Shown here: in pieces, positions 41,877 to 49,211 of the stretch | Position numbering within the stretch: position 1 is the stretch's first letter | Layout of the letters: each line of letters opens with the position of its first letter | From: Poriferisulfidus sp963668445 | Lineage (GTDB): Bacteria > Pseudomonadota > Gammaproteobacteria > Poriferisulfidales > Poriferisulfidaceae | Length of the DNA: 64,000 nucleotides | NCBI GenBank assembly: GCA_963668445.1 | Contig: OY764335.1 | Location: forward strand, 1,693,090 to 1,757,089 | Direction: 5' to 3' | Translations under genes and position numbers: made by a program | Notes under the pieces: model-generated | What the model was told of the DNA's origin: nothing | Databases searched by the model: none | The model's input: the letters and a program-made list of their open reading frames with translations, nothing else

Positions 41877-43169
41877 ATGGCTTCCATACTCTGTACGCTT
41901 CGGATGCCCGACATTTCCAGTGCCAGGATTGCCGGACTGTCGGTCGTGCTGCCGATCGCAATTCTGGCCGGCGCCGCCTTCGCCCAAACGACTCTTGTCC
42001 TCGAAAGCTGGCGGGACGACGACCGGGCCGTCTGGGAGGAAAGGATCATCCCGGCCTTCGAGGCCGCGCATCCGGGCATCCGTATGCAATTCAAGCCGAC
42101 CGCACCGACCGACTACGATGCGACCCTGAACTTCCGGCTCGAGGAAGACGCGGCCGGCGACCTAATCACCTGCCGCCCGTTCGATGCCTCTCTGGCCCTC
42201 TACGAGGCCGGATACTTGGCCGACCTCGACGATCTTTCCGGCATGGCCCATTTTCCGCATGCCGCGAGAGCGCCTTGGCAAACCGACGACGGATCCGCAC
42301 CCTTCTGCGTCCCGGTGGCATCGGTGATCCACGGATTTCTGTACAACCGGGAGGCGTTCCGCGAACTCGGCCTCGCCGCGCCCGAAACTGAAGCGCAGTT
42401 CTTTGAAGTGCTCGAAAAGATCCGAAACGACGGAGCACGGATTCCGATGGCTCTGGGAATTCGCGACCCGTGGGTAGCCGCGACCGTGGGCTACAACAAT
42501 ATCGGACCGGTTTACTGGAGGGGCGAGGAGGGACGCCAGGCTCTGGCCGCCGGCCGGCAGAAGCTGACCGACGAGCCATGGGTTGCGCCTTTCCGAACCT
42601 TGGCGAAATGGCGCCGCTATCTGGGCGAGGGATACGAGACGCGGAGCTACCGGGACAGCCAAGACCTCTTTGCCCTCGGTCGTGCGGCAATCTATCCGTC
42701 CGGGAGCTGGGAAATTGCCGGTTTCAGGGCTCGTGCCGGATTCGAAATCGGGGCCTTCAAACCGCCTGTACGGAATGCCGGAGACGCCTGCTACATTTCC
42801 GACCATGCCGACATGGCCATCGGCCTGAATGCTGCCAGTCCGAACGGAGAATCGGCCCGCATCTTCCTGAATTGGGTCGCTTCGGCCGAGTTTGCCTCGC
42901 TCCACGCCAGCGCGCTGCCCGGATTCTTTCCGCTCTCGGACCATGCGGTGGAGATCGACGACCCGCTGGCGCAGGCTTTCCTGTCCTGGCGCAGCGACTG
43001 CCATTCAACCGTCCGTTTCGCATCCCGGCTGCCATCGGGAGATGCAGCAACACTGGAACGGGAGGCGTGGGATGCCGCGGCCGTTGCAATTCTGGGTACA
43101 GCGACAGCCGAGGAACTCGGTGCTCGGCTGCAAAAGGGACTGGAAGACCGGCAAGCGCCTCAGCAGTAG
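41877..43169 (+). CDS. Extracellular solute-binding protein, family 1 (sugar type)
   Basis: A 430-residue periplasmic binding protein. The N-terminus has a signal peptide ending in LAGAAFAQTT. LVLESWRDDDRAVWEERIIPAFEAAHPG is the typical start of family-1 (carbohydrate) binding proteins. FCVPVASVIHGFLYNREAFRELG, GRAAIYPSGSWEIAGF and GDACYISDHADMAIGLNAA are further matches. I chose ATG 41877, about 11 bases after GGAGA; an in-frame TTG at 41859 is less likely. No permease or ATPase genes adjoin it, and tRNA genes follow. The ligand and the partner transporter are unknown. Confidence 0.85.
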   Translation: MASILCTLRMPDISSARIAGLSVVLPIAILAGAAFAQTTLVLESWRDDDRAVWEERIIPAFEAAHPGIRMQFKPTAPTDYDATLNFRLEEDAAGDLITCRPFDASLALYEAGYLADLDDLSGMAHFPHAARAPWQTDDGSAPFCVPVASVIHGFLYNREAFRELGLAAPETEAQFFEVLEKIRNDGARIPMALGIRDPWVAATVGYNNIGPVYWRGEEGRQALAAGRQKLTDEPWVAPFRTLAKWRRYLGEGYETRSYRDSQDLFALGRAAIYPSGSWEIAGFRARAGFEIGAFKPPVRNAGDACYISDHADMAIGLNAASPNGESARIFLNWVASAEFASLHASALPGFFPLSDHAVEIDDPLAQAFLSWRSDCHSTVRFASRLPSGDAATLEREAWDAAAVAILGTATAEELGARLQKGLEDRQAPQQ

Positions 43170-43199
43170 ATGCCGGACAGAACGCCGAACCGTGCGGGA

Positions 43200-43228
43200 T
43201 TGTGGCCGTTGGGGTTATAAGGCCACAA
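43200..43228 (+). terminator. Putative terminator after the solute-binding protein gene
   Basis: A perfect 8-bp inverted repeat, TTGTGGCC with GGCCACAA, around a 13-base loop, 30 bases after the stop codon. The following stretch (GTTATTGATATTTATTT) is T-rich but not an uninterrupted run. It could instead be a protein-binding site. Confidence 0.4.
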
Positions 43229-43262
43229 GTTATTGATATTTATTTGAAATTTTAAACGCCCA

Positions 43263-43352
43263 TGGCGGAGAGTGAGGGATTCGAACCCTCGGTACGATCG
43301 CTCGCACAACGGTTTTCGAGACCGCCCCGTTCGACCACTCCGGCAACTCTCC
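43263..43352 (-). tRNA. tRNA-Ser (CGA)
   Basis: 90 bases including CCA (43263-43265). The acceptor GGAGAGT pairs with ACTCTCC. The anticodon arm ends GCGGT-CTCGAAA-ACCGT with anticodon CGA. The long variable arm (GTGCGAGCGATCGTACC region) marks it as class II. T arm GGTTCGAATCC. It lies 53 bases upstream of tRNA-Gln in window order. Confidence 0.95.
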
Positions 43353-43405
43353 GGGTGCTAGCGTACATCATTCGCTGCGCAAATGCCGTACGGAAAGCTT
43401 GAAGT

Positions 43406-43479
43406 TGGCTGGGGGAGAGGGATTCGAACCCCCGCTGGCGGAGTCAGAGTCCGCAGTCCTACCACTAGACGATCCCCCA
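43406..43479 (-). tRNA. tRNA-Gln (CTG)
   Basis: 74 bases including CCA (43406-43408). Acceptor TGGGGGA pairs with TCCCCCA. The anticodon arm GCGGA-CTCTGAC-TCCGC has anticodon CTG. T arm GGTTCGAATCC. A TATAAT box lies upstream on the minus strand in the context GGCGTATAATTGG (about 43493-43498). Confidence 0.95.
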
Positions 43480-43514
43480 GCGGCGGATGCCAATTATACG
43501 CCCTTGCGCAATGC

Positions 43515-44423
43515 TCAAGCCCCCGGCGGCGACGCATCGGCGGCAATCAATGTGCCGATGCCTTCTCGGGTAAACACTTCCAGCACCACCGCATGCGGCA
43601 CCCGCCCGTCGATGATGTGGGCGGTGTGTACACCGGCCGCCAGCGCTTCCAAGGCACAACGGGCCTTGGGTACCATGCCTCCGCTGATCGAGCCGTCCGC
43701 AATCAGCGCTTCAACCGCATGCGGGGCCAGTCCGGTCAGAAGTTCCCCCTGCGCGTCCAGCACGCCCGGCTGGTCCGTCAGCAACATCAGCTTCTCGGCA
43801 TCCAGCGCCATCGCCATGTGGCTGGCGACAGTGTCCGCATTGATGTTGTAGCTTTCGCCATCGTCACCGACCCCGATCGGCGCAATGACGGGAATCTGCC
43901 CGTTCTCCTCCAGCGCCCGGATCGGTTCCGGATCAATGCGCGCCACTGTGCCCGTATGCCCCAGATCGATGATCTCCGGCGCCTGCATTTCCGGCGAAGA
44001 GCGCTGCAACTGCAAGCGCTTGGCATGGATGAAGCCGCCACGCTTGCCGGTAATGCCGGCGGCACGGCCGCCGTGCCGGTTGACCAGTTCGACGATCTCC
44101 GCATTGATGACATCGCCCAGCACCGTCTCCACAACATCCATGGCATCCTTGCAGGTCGCGCGCACGCCGTCGACGAATTCGGTCTTGATGCCGAGCTGCT
44201 CCAGACGCTGGCCGATCTGCGGCCCGCCGCCGTGCACCACCACCGGCTGAATGCCGACTTGCTGCATCAGCACTAGATCGCGAGCGAAACTGCTCTTCAG
44301 GGTTTCGTCGACCATCGCGTTCCCGCCGTATTTGATGACGACGGAGCGGCCGGCAAACGCCTGAATATACGGCAGCGCCTCCACCAAGACGTGGACGGTC
44401 TGCTGGGCGAGTTGGCGATCCAT
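43515..44423 (-). CDS. argB: Acetylglutamate kinase
   Basis: A 302-residue amino-acid kinase that phosphorylates N-acetylglutamate in arginine synthesis. FAGRSVVIKYGGNAMVDE is the N-terminal ATP-site block. VVVHGGGPQIGQRLEQLGI, FVDGVRATCKDAMDVVE, NINADTVASHMAMAL, LMLLTDQPGVLD and SGGMVPKARCALEALAAGV follow in family order. Length is typical for the longer, arginine-sensitive form with an N-terminal helix (LAQQTVHVLVEALPYIQAF), which suggests feedback control. It is flanked by tRNA genes on the same strand. Confidence 0.97.
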   Translation of the reverse strand: MDRQLAQQTVHVLVEALPYIQAFAGRSVVIKYGGNAMVDETLKSSFARDLVLMQQVGIQPVVVHGGGPQIGQRLEQLGIKTEFVDGVRATCKDAMDVVETVLGDVINAEIVELVNRHGGRAAGITGKRGGFIHAKRLQLQRSSPEMQAPEIIDLGHTGTVARIDPEPIRALEENGQIPVIAPIGVGDDGESYNINADTVASHMAMALDAEKLMLLTDQPGVLDAQGELLTGLAPHAVEALIADGSISGGMVPKARCALEALAAGVHTAHIIDGRVPHAVVLEVFTREGIGTLIAADASPPGA

Positions 44424-44477
44424 GCGATGCGGCGGGATGAATCAATGGCCTGTCCGGGACATCAGGCAGTACGGGAA

Positions 44478-44554
44478 TGGTCGGAGTGAGAGGATTTGAA
44501 CCTCCGGCCCCTGCCTCCCGAAGGCAGTGCTCTACCAGGCTGAGCTACACTCCG
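44478..44554 (-). tRNA. tRNA-Pro (CGG)
   Basis: 77 bases including CCA (44478-44480). Acceptor CGGAGTG pairs with CACTCCG. The anticodon arm CTGCC-TTCGGGA-GGCAG has anticodon CGG. D arm AGCTCAGCCTGGTAGAGC and T arm GGTTCAAATCC are standard. Confidence 0.96.
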
Positions 44555-44626
44555 AGACCCAAGGCTGGATGCGCATTGTACGGGAAAACGTCGCCGCAAT
44601 GTAAGATTGCCGGTGCCTGCCGCACC

Positions 44627-44661
44627 AAAAAGGCCCGCCAGCAAACTTCGCCGGCGGGCCT
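44627..44661 (-). terminator. Rho-independent terminator after hsp20
   Basis: On the minus strand a 12-base arm AGGCCCGCCGGC pairs with GCTGGCGGGCCT across a 7-base loop, followed directly by a T run (TTTTT). It lies about 25 bases after the hsp20 stop. One internal G-T pair; otherwise perfect. Confidence 0.85.
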
Positions 44662-44686
44662 CCTCGGGATCGAATGCCGCTCGGAT

Positions 44687-45115
44687 TTAGTGCGTCTGAA
44701 CCGCGATCCGGCGCGGCTGCGTGGCCGCATGCTTACCCAGACGGATGCGCAGCACGCCATGCTCGCCGTGCGCTTCGACGGCCTCGGGATCCACGTCGGC
44801 CGGCAAGCGGAAGCTACGCTTGAACGAGCCGAAGATCCGCTCGGTCCGGCGATAGCGCTTCGCATCGCCGTTCCGGTCCTCGACCGTGTCGGCGCGTTCG
44901 CCTTCCACCACGAGGACATCGCCGTCCAGACTGATGTTCACGTCCTCTGGCTTGATGCCCGGCAGATCCGCCACCACCAGATAATGGTCGCCATGGTCTT
45001 CAAAGTCCACCGCAGGAACCCAACCGCGGTCGAACCGGTCTTCCGTCAGGCCGTCCAGCAGGCCGCTCCAGCGGCCCAGAGTCCCGAACGGGTCGGTGCA
45101 AATGATCGGATGCAT
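44687..45115 (-). CDS. Small heat-shock protein, Hsp20/IbpA family
   Basis: A 142-residue alpha-crystallin-type chaperone that holds unfolding proteins. The N-terminus MHPIICTDPFGTLGRW is short. The alpha-crystallin domain spans about residues 35-130 with HYLVVADLPGIKPEDVNISLDGDVLVVEGER and GSFKRSFRLPADVDPEAVEAHGEHGVLRI. The usual C-terminal I-x-I/V motif appears as RRIAVQ. A strong GAGGAGG ribosome binding site precedes it. A near-consensus sigma-32 promoter lies at 45158-45184 and a hairpin between promoter and start. A terminator follows, so it is a single-gene heat-shock unit. Confidence 0.93.
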   Translation of the reverse strand: MHPIICTDPFGTLGRWSGLLDGLTEDRFDRGWVPAVDFEDHGDHYLVVADLPGIKPEDVNISLDGDVLVVEGERADTVEDRNGDAKRYRRTERIFGSFKRSFRLPADVDPEAVEAHGEHGVLRIRLGKHAATQPRRIAVQTH

Positions 45116-45131
45116 GATGTTTTCCTCCTCA

Positions 45132-45156
45132 ATAAGCCATCCTTTGACGCTTATTT
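45132..45156 (-). promoter_or_regulatory. Inverted repeat in the hsp20 leader
   Basis: AATAAGC and GCTTATT are perfect 7-base arms around an 11-base loop. In the mRNA the stem would end one base from the GAGGAGG ribosome binding site. It could be a weak RNA stem affecting translation or an operator for a repressor. Confidence 0.45.
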
Positions 45157-45157
45157 A

Positions 45158-45184
45158 ATGGGGGCGAGGAAGGATTTTTCAAGT
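45158..45184 (-). promoter_or_regulatory. Sigma-32 heat-shock promoter of hsp20
   Basis: The minus strand has CTTGAAA (45178-45184), then 13 bases, then CCCCATT (45158-45164). This matches the RpoH consensus CTTGAAA-N11-16-CCCCAT-n-T closely. The -35 element overlaps the end of the upstream asparaginase-like gene. Confidence 0.82.
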
Positions 45185-45676
45185 ATTCGGATCCGCCGAT
45201 TCAAAACGCCCTTGCGCCCGGTTCTTGCGCACTTGATCATGAGGATACAGCCGTCCGCCCATGGCAATGTAGATGCCGGGGGCGGCCGTCAGGGCCGCGG
45301 CGATGGCGAAGCCCGTATTGAACGGAGCGTCGGTCTGCCGGAAGCGCGCCGGACTCATCGCGCCCGTGAACACGATCGTCTTGTCCGGGATGTCCGCGAG
45401 TGCCGCCGCCGATTGCGCCATGGTGTCGGTACCGTGGATGACGACGAGATGCGGCGCGGCGCACGCCGCCGCCGCCGTGCGCAGGGCCTGCCGGTCCTCG
45501 TTCGTCATGTCCAGACTGTCCTTGCGCATCACCTCGATCAGTTCCCAGCCCTCGCGCATGCCGGCTTCCGCCAGAATGTCCGGTACGCACGGCGCTCCGA
45601 CCCGGTAGTCGCTCAAGGCGTCGTGGTAGGCCTTGTCGAAGGTTCCGCCGCAGGTGAGAATGGCGAGGGTGGTCAT
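45179..45676 (-). CDS. Short asparaginase-domain protein
   Basis: A 165-residue protein corresponding only to the N-terminal domain of L-asparaginase (full enzymes have about 330 residues). The catalytic-type motifs are present: LTCGGTFDK (nucleophile Thr) and VVIHGTDTMAQSA (second Thr and Asp), then TIVFTGAMSPARF. The second domain is absent, though short single-domain asparaginase-like proteins are common in proteobacteria. Activity is uncertain, because full-length enzymes build the active site from neighbouring subunits. Its 3' end carries the hsp20 promoter. Confidence 0.8.
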   Translation of the reverse strand: MTTLAILTCGGTFDKAYHDALSDYRVGAPCVPDILAEAGMREGWELIEVMRKDSLDMTNEDRQALRTAAAACAAPHLVVIHGTDTMAQSAAALADIPDKTIVFTGAMSPARFRQTDAPFNTGFAIAAALTAAPGIYIAMGGRLYPHDQVRKNRAQGRFESADPNT

Positions 45677-45735
45677 GGCGAGGCGTTCCGGTCAGGTTCG
45701 GAACGGCATTATGCCAGTTGCAACCGGCGAGCCGT

Positions 45736-46584
45736 TTATTCGAGGTTCTGGACCTGTTCGCGCATTTGCTCGACCGTCACTTTGATGGCGAGCGCGGCGT
45801 TGGTCGTCTCGATATCCGGGGCCTTGGAAGCCAGCGTGTTGGCTTCGCGCGCGAATTCCTGCATTAGGAAATCGAGCTTCCGGCCTTGCGGTCCGGGCGC
45901 TTCCAGCGCGGCCTCAGCTTCTTGGATGTGGCTGTCGAGCCGCGTCAGCTCCTCGTCCACGTCGGCGCGCATGACCTGCACCGCGATCTCTTCTTCCAAG
46001 CGCCGGGCTTCGACGCTGGCCTGGAGTTCCTGCAATCGCGTCTGCCAGCGCTCGCGGAGCGCCTGCTGCACGACCGGACGCCGGGTGCGCAGCCCGGCGA
46101 CATGCTCGGCGACCGTCTGCAGCTGCTCGCGCAGCATGTTCGCCAAGCGCTCGCCTTCGCGCTCGCGCTGCCGCACGAACGCTTCCAAAGCATTCCGGTA
46201 GGCCTCCTGTGCGGCCGAAGCCAACGTGCCGTCGGCCGTCGGCGGCACCGTGCTCCAAGCTGCGGACAGCGCCAGAATGCGATCGGCTTCGGCATACGGG
46301 AACCAGCGCCGACTGACGCTGAGCAGGCGCCGCAACTGCGGCGTATTGAGGCGCTCGCGCTGGACCTCTTCGCCGGCACGCCGGAAATGCACGGCGACAT
46401 CAATCTTGCCGCGGGCGCACACCGTGCGCAACTGCTCGCGCCAAGCCGGTTCCAGTTCGGCGCATTCCCGGGGCAGGTGGAATCCCGGCTGCAAATGGCG
46501 ATGGTTGACGGAACGGATTTCGACGGCCATCCGCCCGCGCCCGACTTGCGTCTCGGCGCGGGCGAATGCGGTCATGCTTCGCAT
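45736..46584 (-). CDS. yicC: YicC-family stress-induced endoribonuclease-like protein
   Basis: A 282-residue protein of the YicC family; E. coli YicC is reported as an endoribonuclease. MRSMTAFARAETQVGRGRMAVEIRSVNHRHLQ is the hallmark N-terminus, and DFLMQEFAREANTLASKAPD with IKVTVEQMREQVQNLE the hallmark C-terminus. The middle is coiled-coil-like and rich in Glu, Arg and Leu. ATG 46584 was chosen by alignment, with 46575 (MTAF) an alternative. It lies 25 bases after the glnA stop on the same strand. Confidence 0.93.
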   Translation of the reverse strand: MRSMTAFARAETQVGRGRMAVEIRSVNHRHLQPGFHLPRECAELEPAWREQLRTVCARGKIDVAVHFRRAGEEVQRERLNTPQLRRLLSVSRRWFPYAEADRILALSAAWSTVPPTADGTLASAAQEAYRNALEAFVRQREREGERLANMLREQLQTVAEHVAGLRTRRPVVQQALRERWQTRLQELQASVEARRLEEEIAVQVMRADVDEELTRLDSHIQEAEAALEAPGPQGRKLDFLMQEFAREANTLASKAPDIETTNAALAIKVTVEQMREQVQNLE

Positions 46585-46609
46585 CGGCGTCGGCGAAGCG
46601 CGATGCGGC

Positions 46610-48022
46610 CTACAGGCTGTAGTACATGTCGAACTCGACCGGATGCGTGGCGGCACGCAGACGGGTCACTTCTTCGCGCTTGAGTTCGATGTAGCCGTCG
46701 ATGGCATCGTCGTTGAACACGCCGCCGGCCTTCAGGAAGTCTCGATCCGAGTCCAGTGCGTCCAGCGCCTGATCCAACGAACTGCACACGGTCGGGATGG
46801 CGGCCTCTTCCTCGGCCGTCAGATCGTACATGTCCTTGTCGCAAGGCGCGCCCGGATCCAACTCCTTCTGAATGCCGTCGAGGCCTGCCATCAGCATGGC
46901 GGCGAACATCAGATACGGATTGCCGCAGGAATCGCCGAAACGCACTTCGATGCGACGCTGGTTCGGCTTCGGCACATGCGGAATGCGAATGGCCGCCGAA
47001 CGGTTGCGGGCCGAATACGACAGCAGCACCGGCGCTTCGAAGCCCGGCACCAAGCGCTTGTAGCTGTTGGTGGACGCATTGGCAAAGGCGTTGATCACGC
47101 GGGCGTGCTTCAAGACGCCAGCGATGTAGTGCAGGCCCAGCTTCGACATGCCGCCGACGCCGTCGCCGGCGAACAGGTTCTCGCCGTCCTTGCTCAGCGA
47201 CTGGTGCACATGCATGCCGTTGCCGTTGTCGCCGACCAGCGGCTTCGGCATGAACGTCGCCGTCTTGCCGAAGTTGTGCGCCACATTCAGCACCACGTAC
47301 TTGAGGATCTGGTTCATGTCGGCGCGACGCACGAGGGAATCGAAGCGCGTGCCGATTTCGCACTGGCCGCCGGTCGCCACCTCGTGGTGGTGCACTTCCA
47401 CCGGCACGCCCATCTCCAGCAAGGTCTCGCACATGGCGGAGCGGATGTCCTGCAGGCTGTCCACCGGGGGCACCGGGAAGTAGCCTCCCTTAGGGCCGGG
47501 ACGATGGCCGATGTTGGACTCGTCGAAGCTGTCCTGCCCCGAGTTCCAGCAGCCTTCCTCCGAATCCACGGCGTACATGCAGCCCTGCATGTCGTCCGCC
47601 CAACGGGCGCTGTCGAAGATGAAGAACTCCGGCTCCGGACCGAAATAGGCGGTATCGGCGATGCCGGTGGCCTTGAGATGCTCTTCCGCCTTGCGGGCGA
47701 TGCCGCGGGTGTCGCGGCCGTACGGCTCCATGGTGGTCGGTTCGATGACATTGCAGCGTAGCAGCAGCGTGGCGTCCGTCAGGAACGGATCCATCACCGC
47801 GGTCTCCGGATCCGGCATCAGAATCATGTCGGACTCGTTGATGCCCTTCCAGCCGGCGATCGAGGAGCCGTCGAACATCTTTCCGTGCTCGAACACGTCC
47901 TCGTCCACCACGCTGGCCGGCACGGAGACGTGCTGCTCCTTGCCGCGGGTGTCGGTAAAGCGGAAATCGACGTAGCGGATGTCGTTCTCCTCAATGGTTT
48001 TCAAAATTTCATCGGGGGTCAT
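46610..48022 (-). CDS. glnA: Glutamine synthetase, type I
   Basis: A 470-residue dodecameric enzyme that makes glutamine from glutamate, ammonia and ATP. VDFRFTDTRGKEQHVSVPA, the beta-grasp MFDGSSIAGWKGI, YFGPEPEFFIFD, VEVHHHEVATGGQCEI, NGNGMHVHQSLSKDG and RIEVRFGDSCGNPYL are present. The adenylylation tyrosine is in KDMYDLTAEE, so activity should be controlled by GlnE and PII, linking to GlnD at 3-5.6 kb. ATG 48022 was chosen; the upstream frame is non-homologous. No clear sigma-54 site was found upstream. ntrBC does not follow; yicC does. Confidence 0.98.
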   Translation of the reverse strand: MTPDEILKTIEENDIRYVDFRFTDTRGKEQHVSVPASVVDEDVFEHGKMFDGSSIAGWKGINESDMILMPDPETAVMDPFLTDATLLLRCNVIEPTTMEPYGRDTRGIARKAEEHLKATGIADTAYFGPEPEFFIFDSARWADDMQGCMYAVDSEEGCWNSGQDSFDESNIGHRPGPKGGYFPVPPVDSLQDIRSAMCETLLEMGVPVEVHHHEVATGGQCEIGTRFDSLVRRADMNQILKYVVLNVAHNFGKTATFMPKPLVGDNGNGMHVHQSLSKDGENLFAGDGVGGMSKLGLHYIAGVLKHARVINAFANASTNSYKRLVPGFEAPVLLSYSARNRSAAIRIPHVPKPNQRRIEVRFGDSCGNPYLMFAAMLMAGLDGIQKELDPGAPCDKDMYDLTAEEEAAIPTVCSSLDQALDALDSDRDFLKAGGVFNDDAIDGYIELKREEVTRLRAATHPVEFDMYYSL

Positions 48023-48234
48023 GTCAGGCTCCTCAGGCTTGCAGGTTGGGGCAGGCCAAATGGTTCGGGTTCGCGCCTGCATGGAATGCAAGCAGACACG
48101 ACGGCTCCGCGAGCCGCCGCAATCCGCTTAATCTAATTTGCTGGCGCAAACCCCTCTGCAATCCTTAATTATACACGGTTGCTTCCAGGCCATGAGGCAG
48201 CGATTCGGAAGCGCGGCCCCGGCCGCTGAATGCG

Positions 48235-48309
48235 TGGCGCTCCCTAGGGGAATCGAACCCCTGTTCCCGCCTTGAGAGGGCGATGTCCTGACCGCTAGAC
48301 GAAGGGAGC
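48235..48309 (-). tRNA. tRNA-Glu (CTC)
   Basis: 75 bases including CCA (48235-48237). Acceptor GCTCCCT pairs with AGGGAGC. The anticodon arm TCGCC-CTCTCAA-GGCGG gives anticodon CTC. T arm GGTTCGATTCC. Many gammaproteobacteria rely on Glu(TTC) only. A TATACT -10 box lies at 48319-48324 on the minus strand, 9 bases before the tRNA. Confidence 0.95.
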
Positions 48310-48318
48310 AGGGCATTC

Positions 48319-48324
48319 AGTATA
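48319..48324 (-). promoter_or_regulatory. -10 box of tRNA-Glu
   Basis: TATACT on the minus strand, 9 bases before the mature tRNA 5' end, so the primary transcript would have almost no 5' leader. It lies between the end of folD and the tRNA. Confidence 0.4.
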
Positions 48325-48335
48325 GCAACTCGCCG

Positions 48336-49211
48336 TCAGCCGGCCTCAGCCGGCAACTCCGAAATCGCCCCCTGCATGGCGGCGGCGCGCACCGCGTTCG
48401 CCAGAAGGCAGGCCACCGTCATCGGCCCGGTGCCGCCCGGCATGGGCGTGACGAACGCCGCAACCTCCCGCACTTCCTCGAATCTTACGTCGCCGACGAT
48501 GCGGCCTTCCTGCCGGTTGACGCCGACATCGAACACGGCCGCGCCCGGCTTGACGCAGGCGGCCGCAATGATGCCCGGACTGCCGGCCGCCGCCACCAGA
48601 ATATCCGCCTGCCGCAGCAGCGCGGCCAAATCGCGGGTGCGCGAATGCGCCAGGCTCACGGTCGCATCCACGCCGCGCTGCGCCAGCATCAGCGCCATCG
48701 GCACGCCGACCAGCCGCGAGCGCCCGAGCACGACGGCCCGCGCCCCAGACATCGGAATGCCGTAGTGCCGAATCAGTTGCATGACGCCCAGCGGCGTGCA
48801 CGGCCGCAGGCCGGGCAGCCCCGCCGCCAGCCGTCCCAGATTGACTTCGGTCAGGCCGTCGACGTCCTTGTCCGGCGGGATGGCGTCCAAGATCTGAGTG
48901 GCATCCAGATGCCCCGGCAGCGGCATCTGCACCAGAATGCCGTGCACGGTCGGGTCGTCCGCCAGAATGCGTACCGCTTCCAGCAGCTCGTCCTGCGCGA
49001 TGTCCGCAGGGAAGTCCATATGGCGGGAGATGATGCCGGCTTCGCCAGCTTCGCGAATCTTGCGGCCGATGTACAGCTGGCTGGCCGGATCTTCGCCGAC
49101 CAGCACCGTCGCCAGCGTCACAGGCGCGGCCCCGGACAGATGCGCGGCCAGCCGCGCGCGTATCTCGCGAGCGACGGCGTTGCCGTCGATCAGCCGGCCG
49201 GAATCACTCAA
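48336..49211 (-). CDS. folD: Bifunctional methylene-tetrahydrofolate dehydrogenase/cyclohydrolase
   Basis: A 291-residue enzyme interconverting 5,10-methylene-, 5,10-methenyl- and 10-formyl-tetrahydrofolate. ATVLVGEDPASQLYIGRKIREAGEAGI carries the catalytic Tyr-x3-Lys. GILVQMPLPGHLDATQILDAIPPDKDVDGLTEVNLG is the family's folate-site signature. NADP binding is seen as GARAVVLGRSRLVGVPMALML, and VTPMPGGTGPMTVACLLANAV ends the domain. It overlaps the upstream ftr stop by 8 bases (49204-49211), so it is tightly coupled to the formyltransferase. An unusual context for folD. Confidence 0.96.
   Translation of the reverse strand: MSDSGRLIDGNAVAREIRARLAAHLSGAAPVTLATVLVGEDPASQLYIGRKIREAGEAGIISRHMDFPADIAQDELLEAVRILADDPTVHGILVQMPLPGHLDATQILDAIPPDKDVDGLTEVNLGRLAAGLPGLRPCTPLGVMQLIRHYGIPMSGARAVVLGRSRLVGVPMALMLAQRGVDATVSLAHSRTRDLAALLRQADILVAAAGSPGIIAAACVKPGAAVFDVGVNRQEGRIVGDVRFEEVREVAAFVTPMPGGTGPMTVACLLANAVRAAAMQGAISELPAEAG

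Noticed and set aside
48023..48234. A sigma-54 (NtrC-dependent) promoter for glnA
   Set aside because: TGG and TGC elements exist, but the GG-to-GC spacing is 13, not 10, bases.
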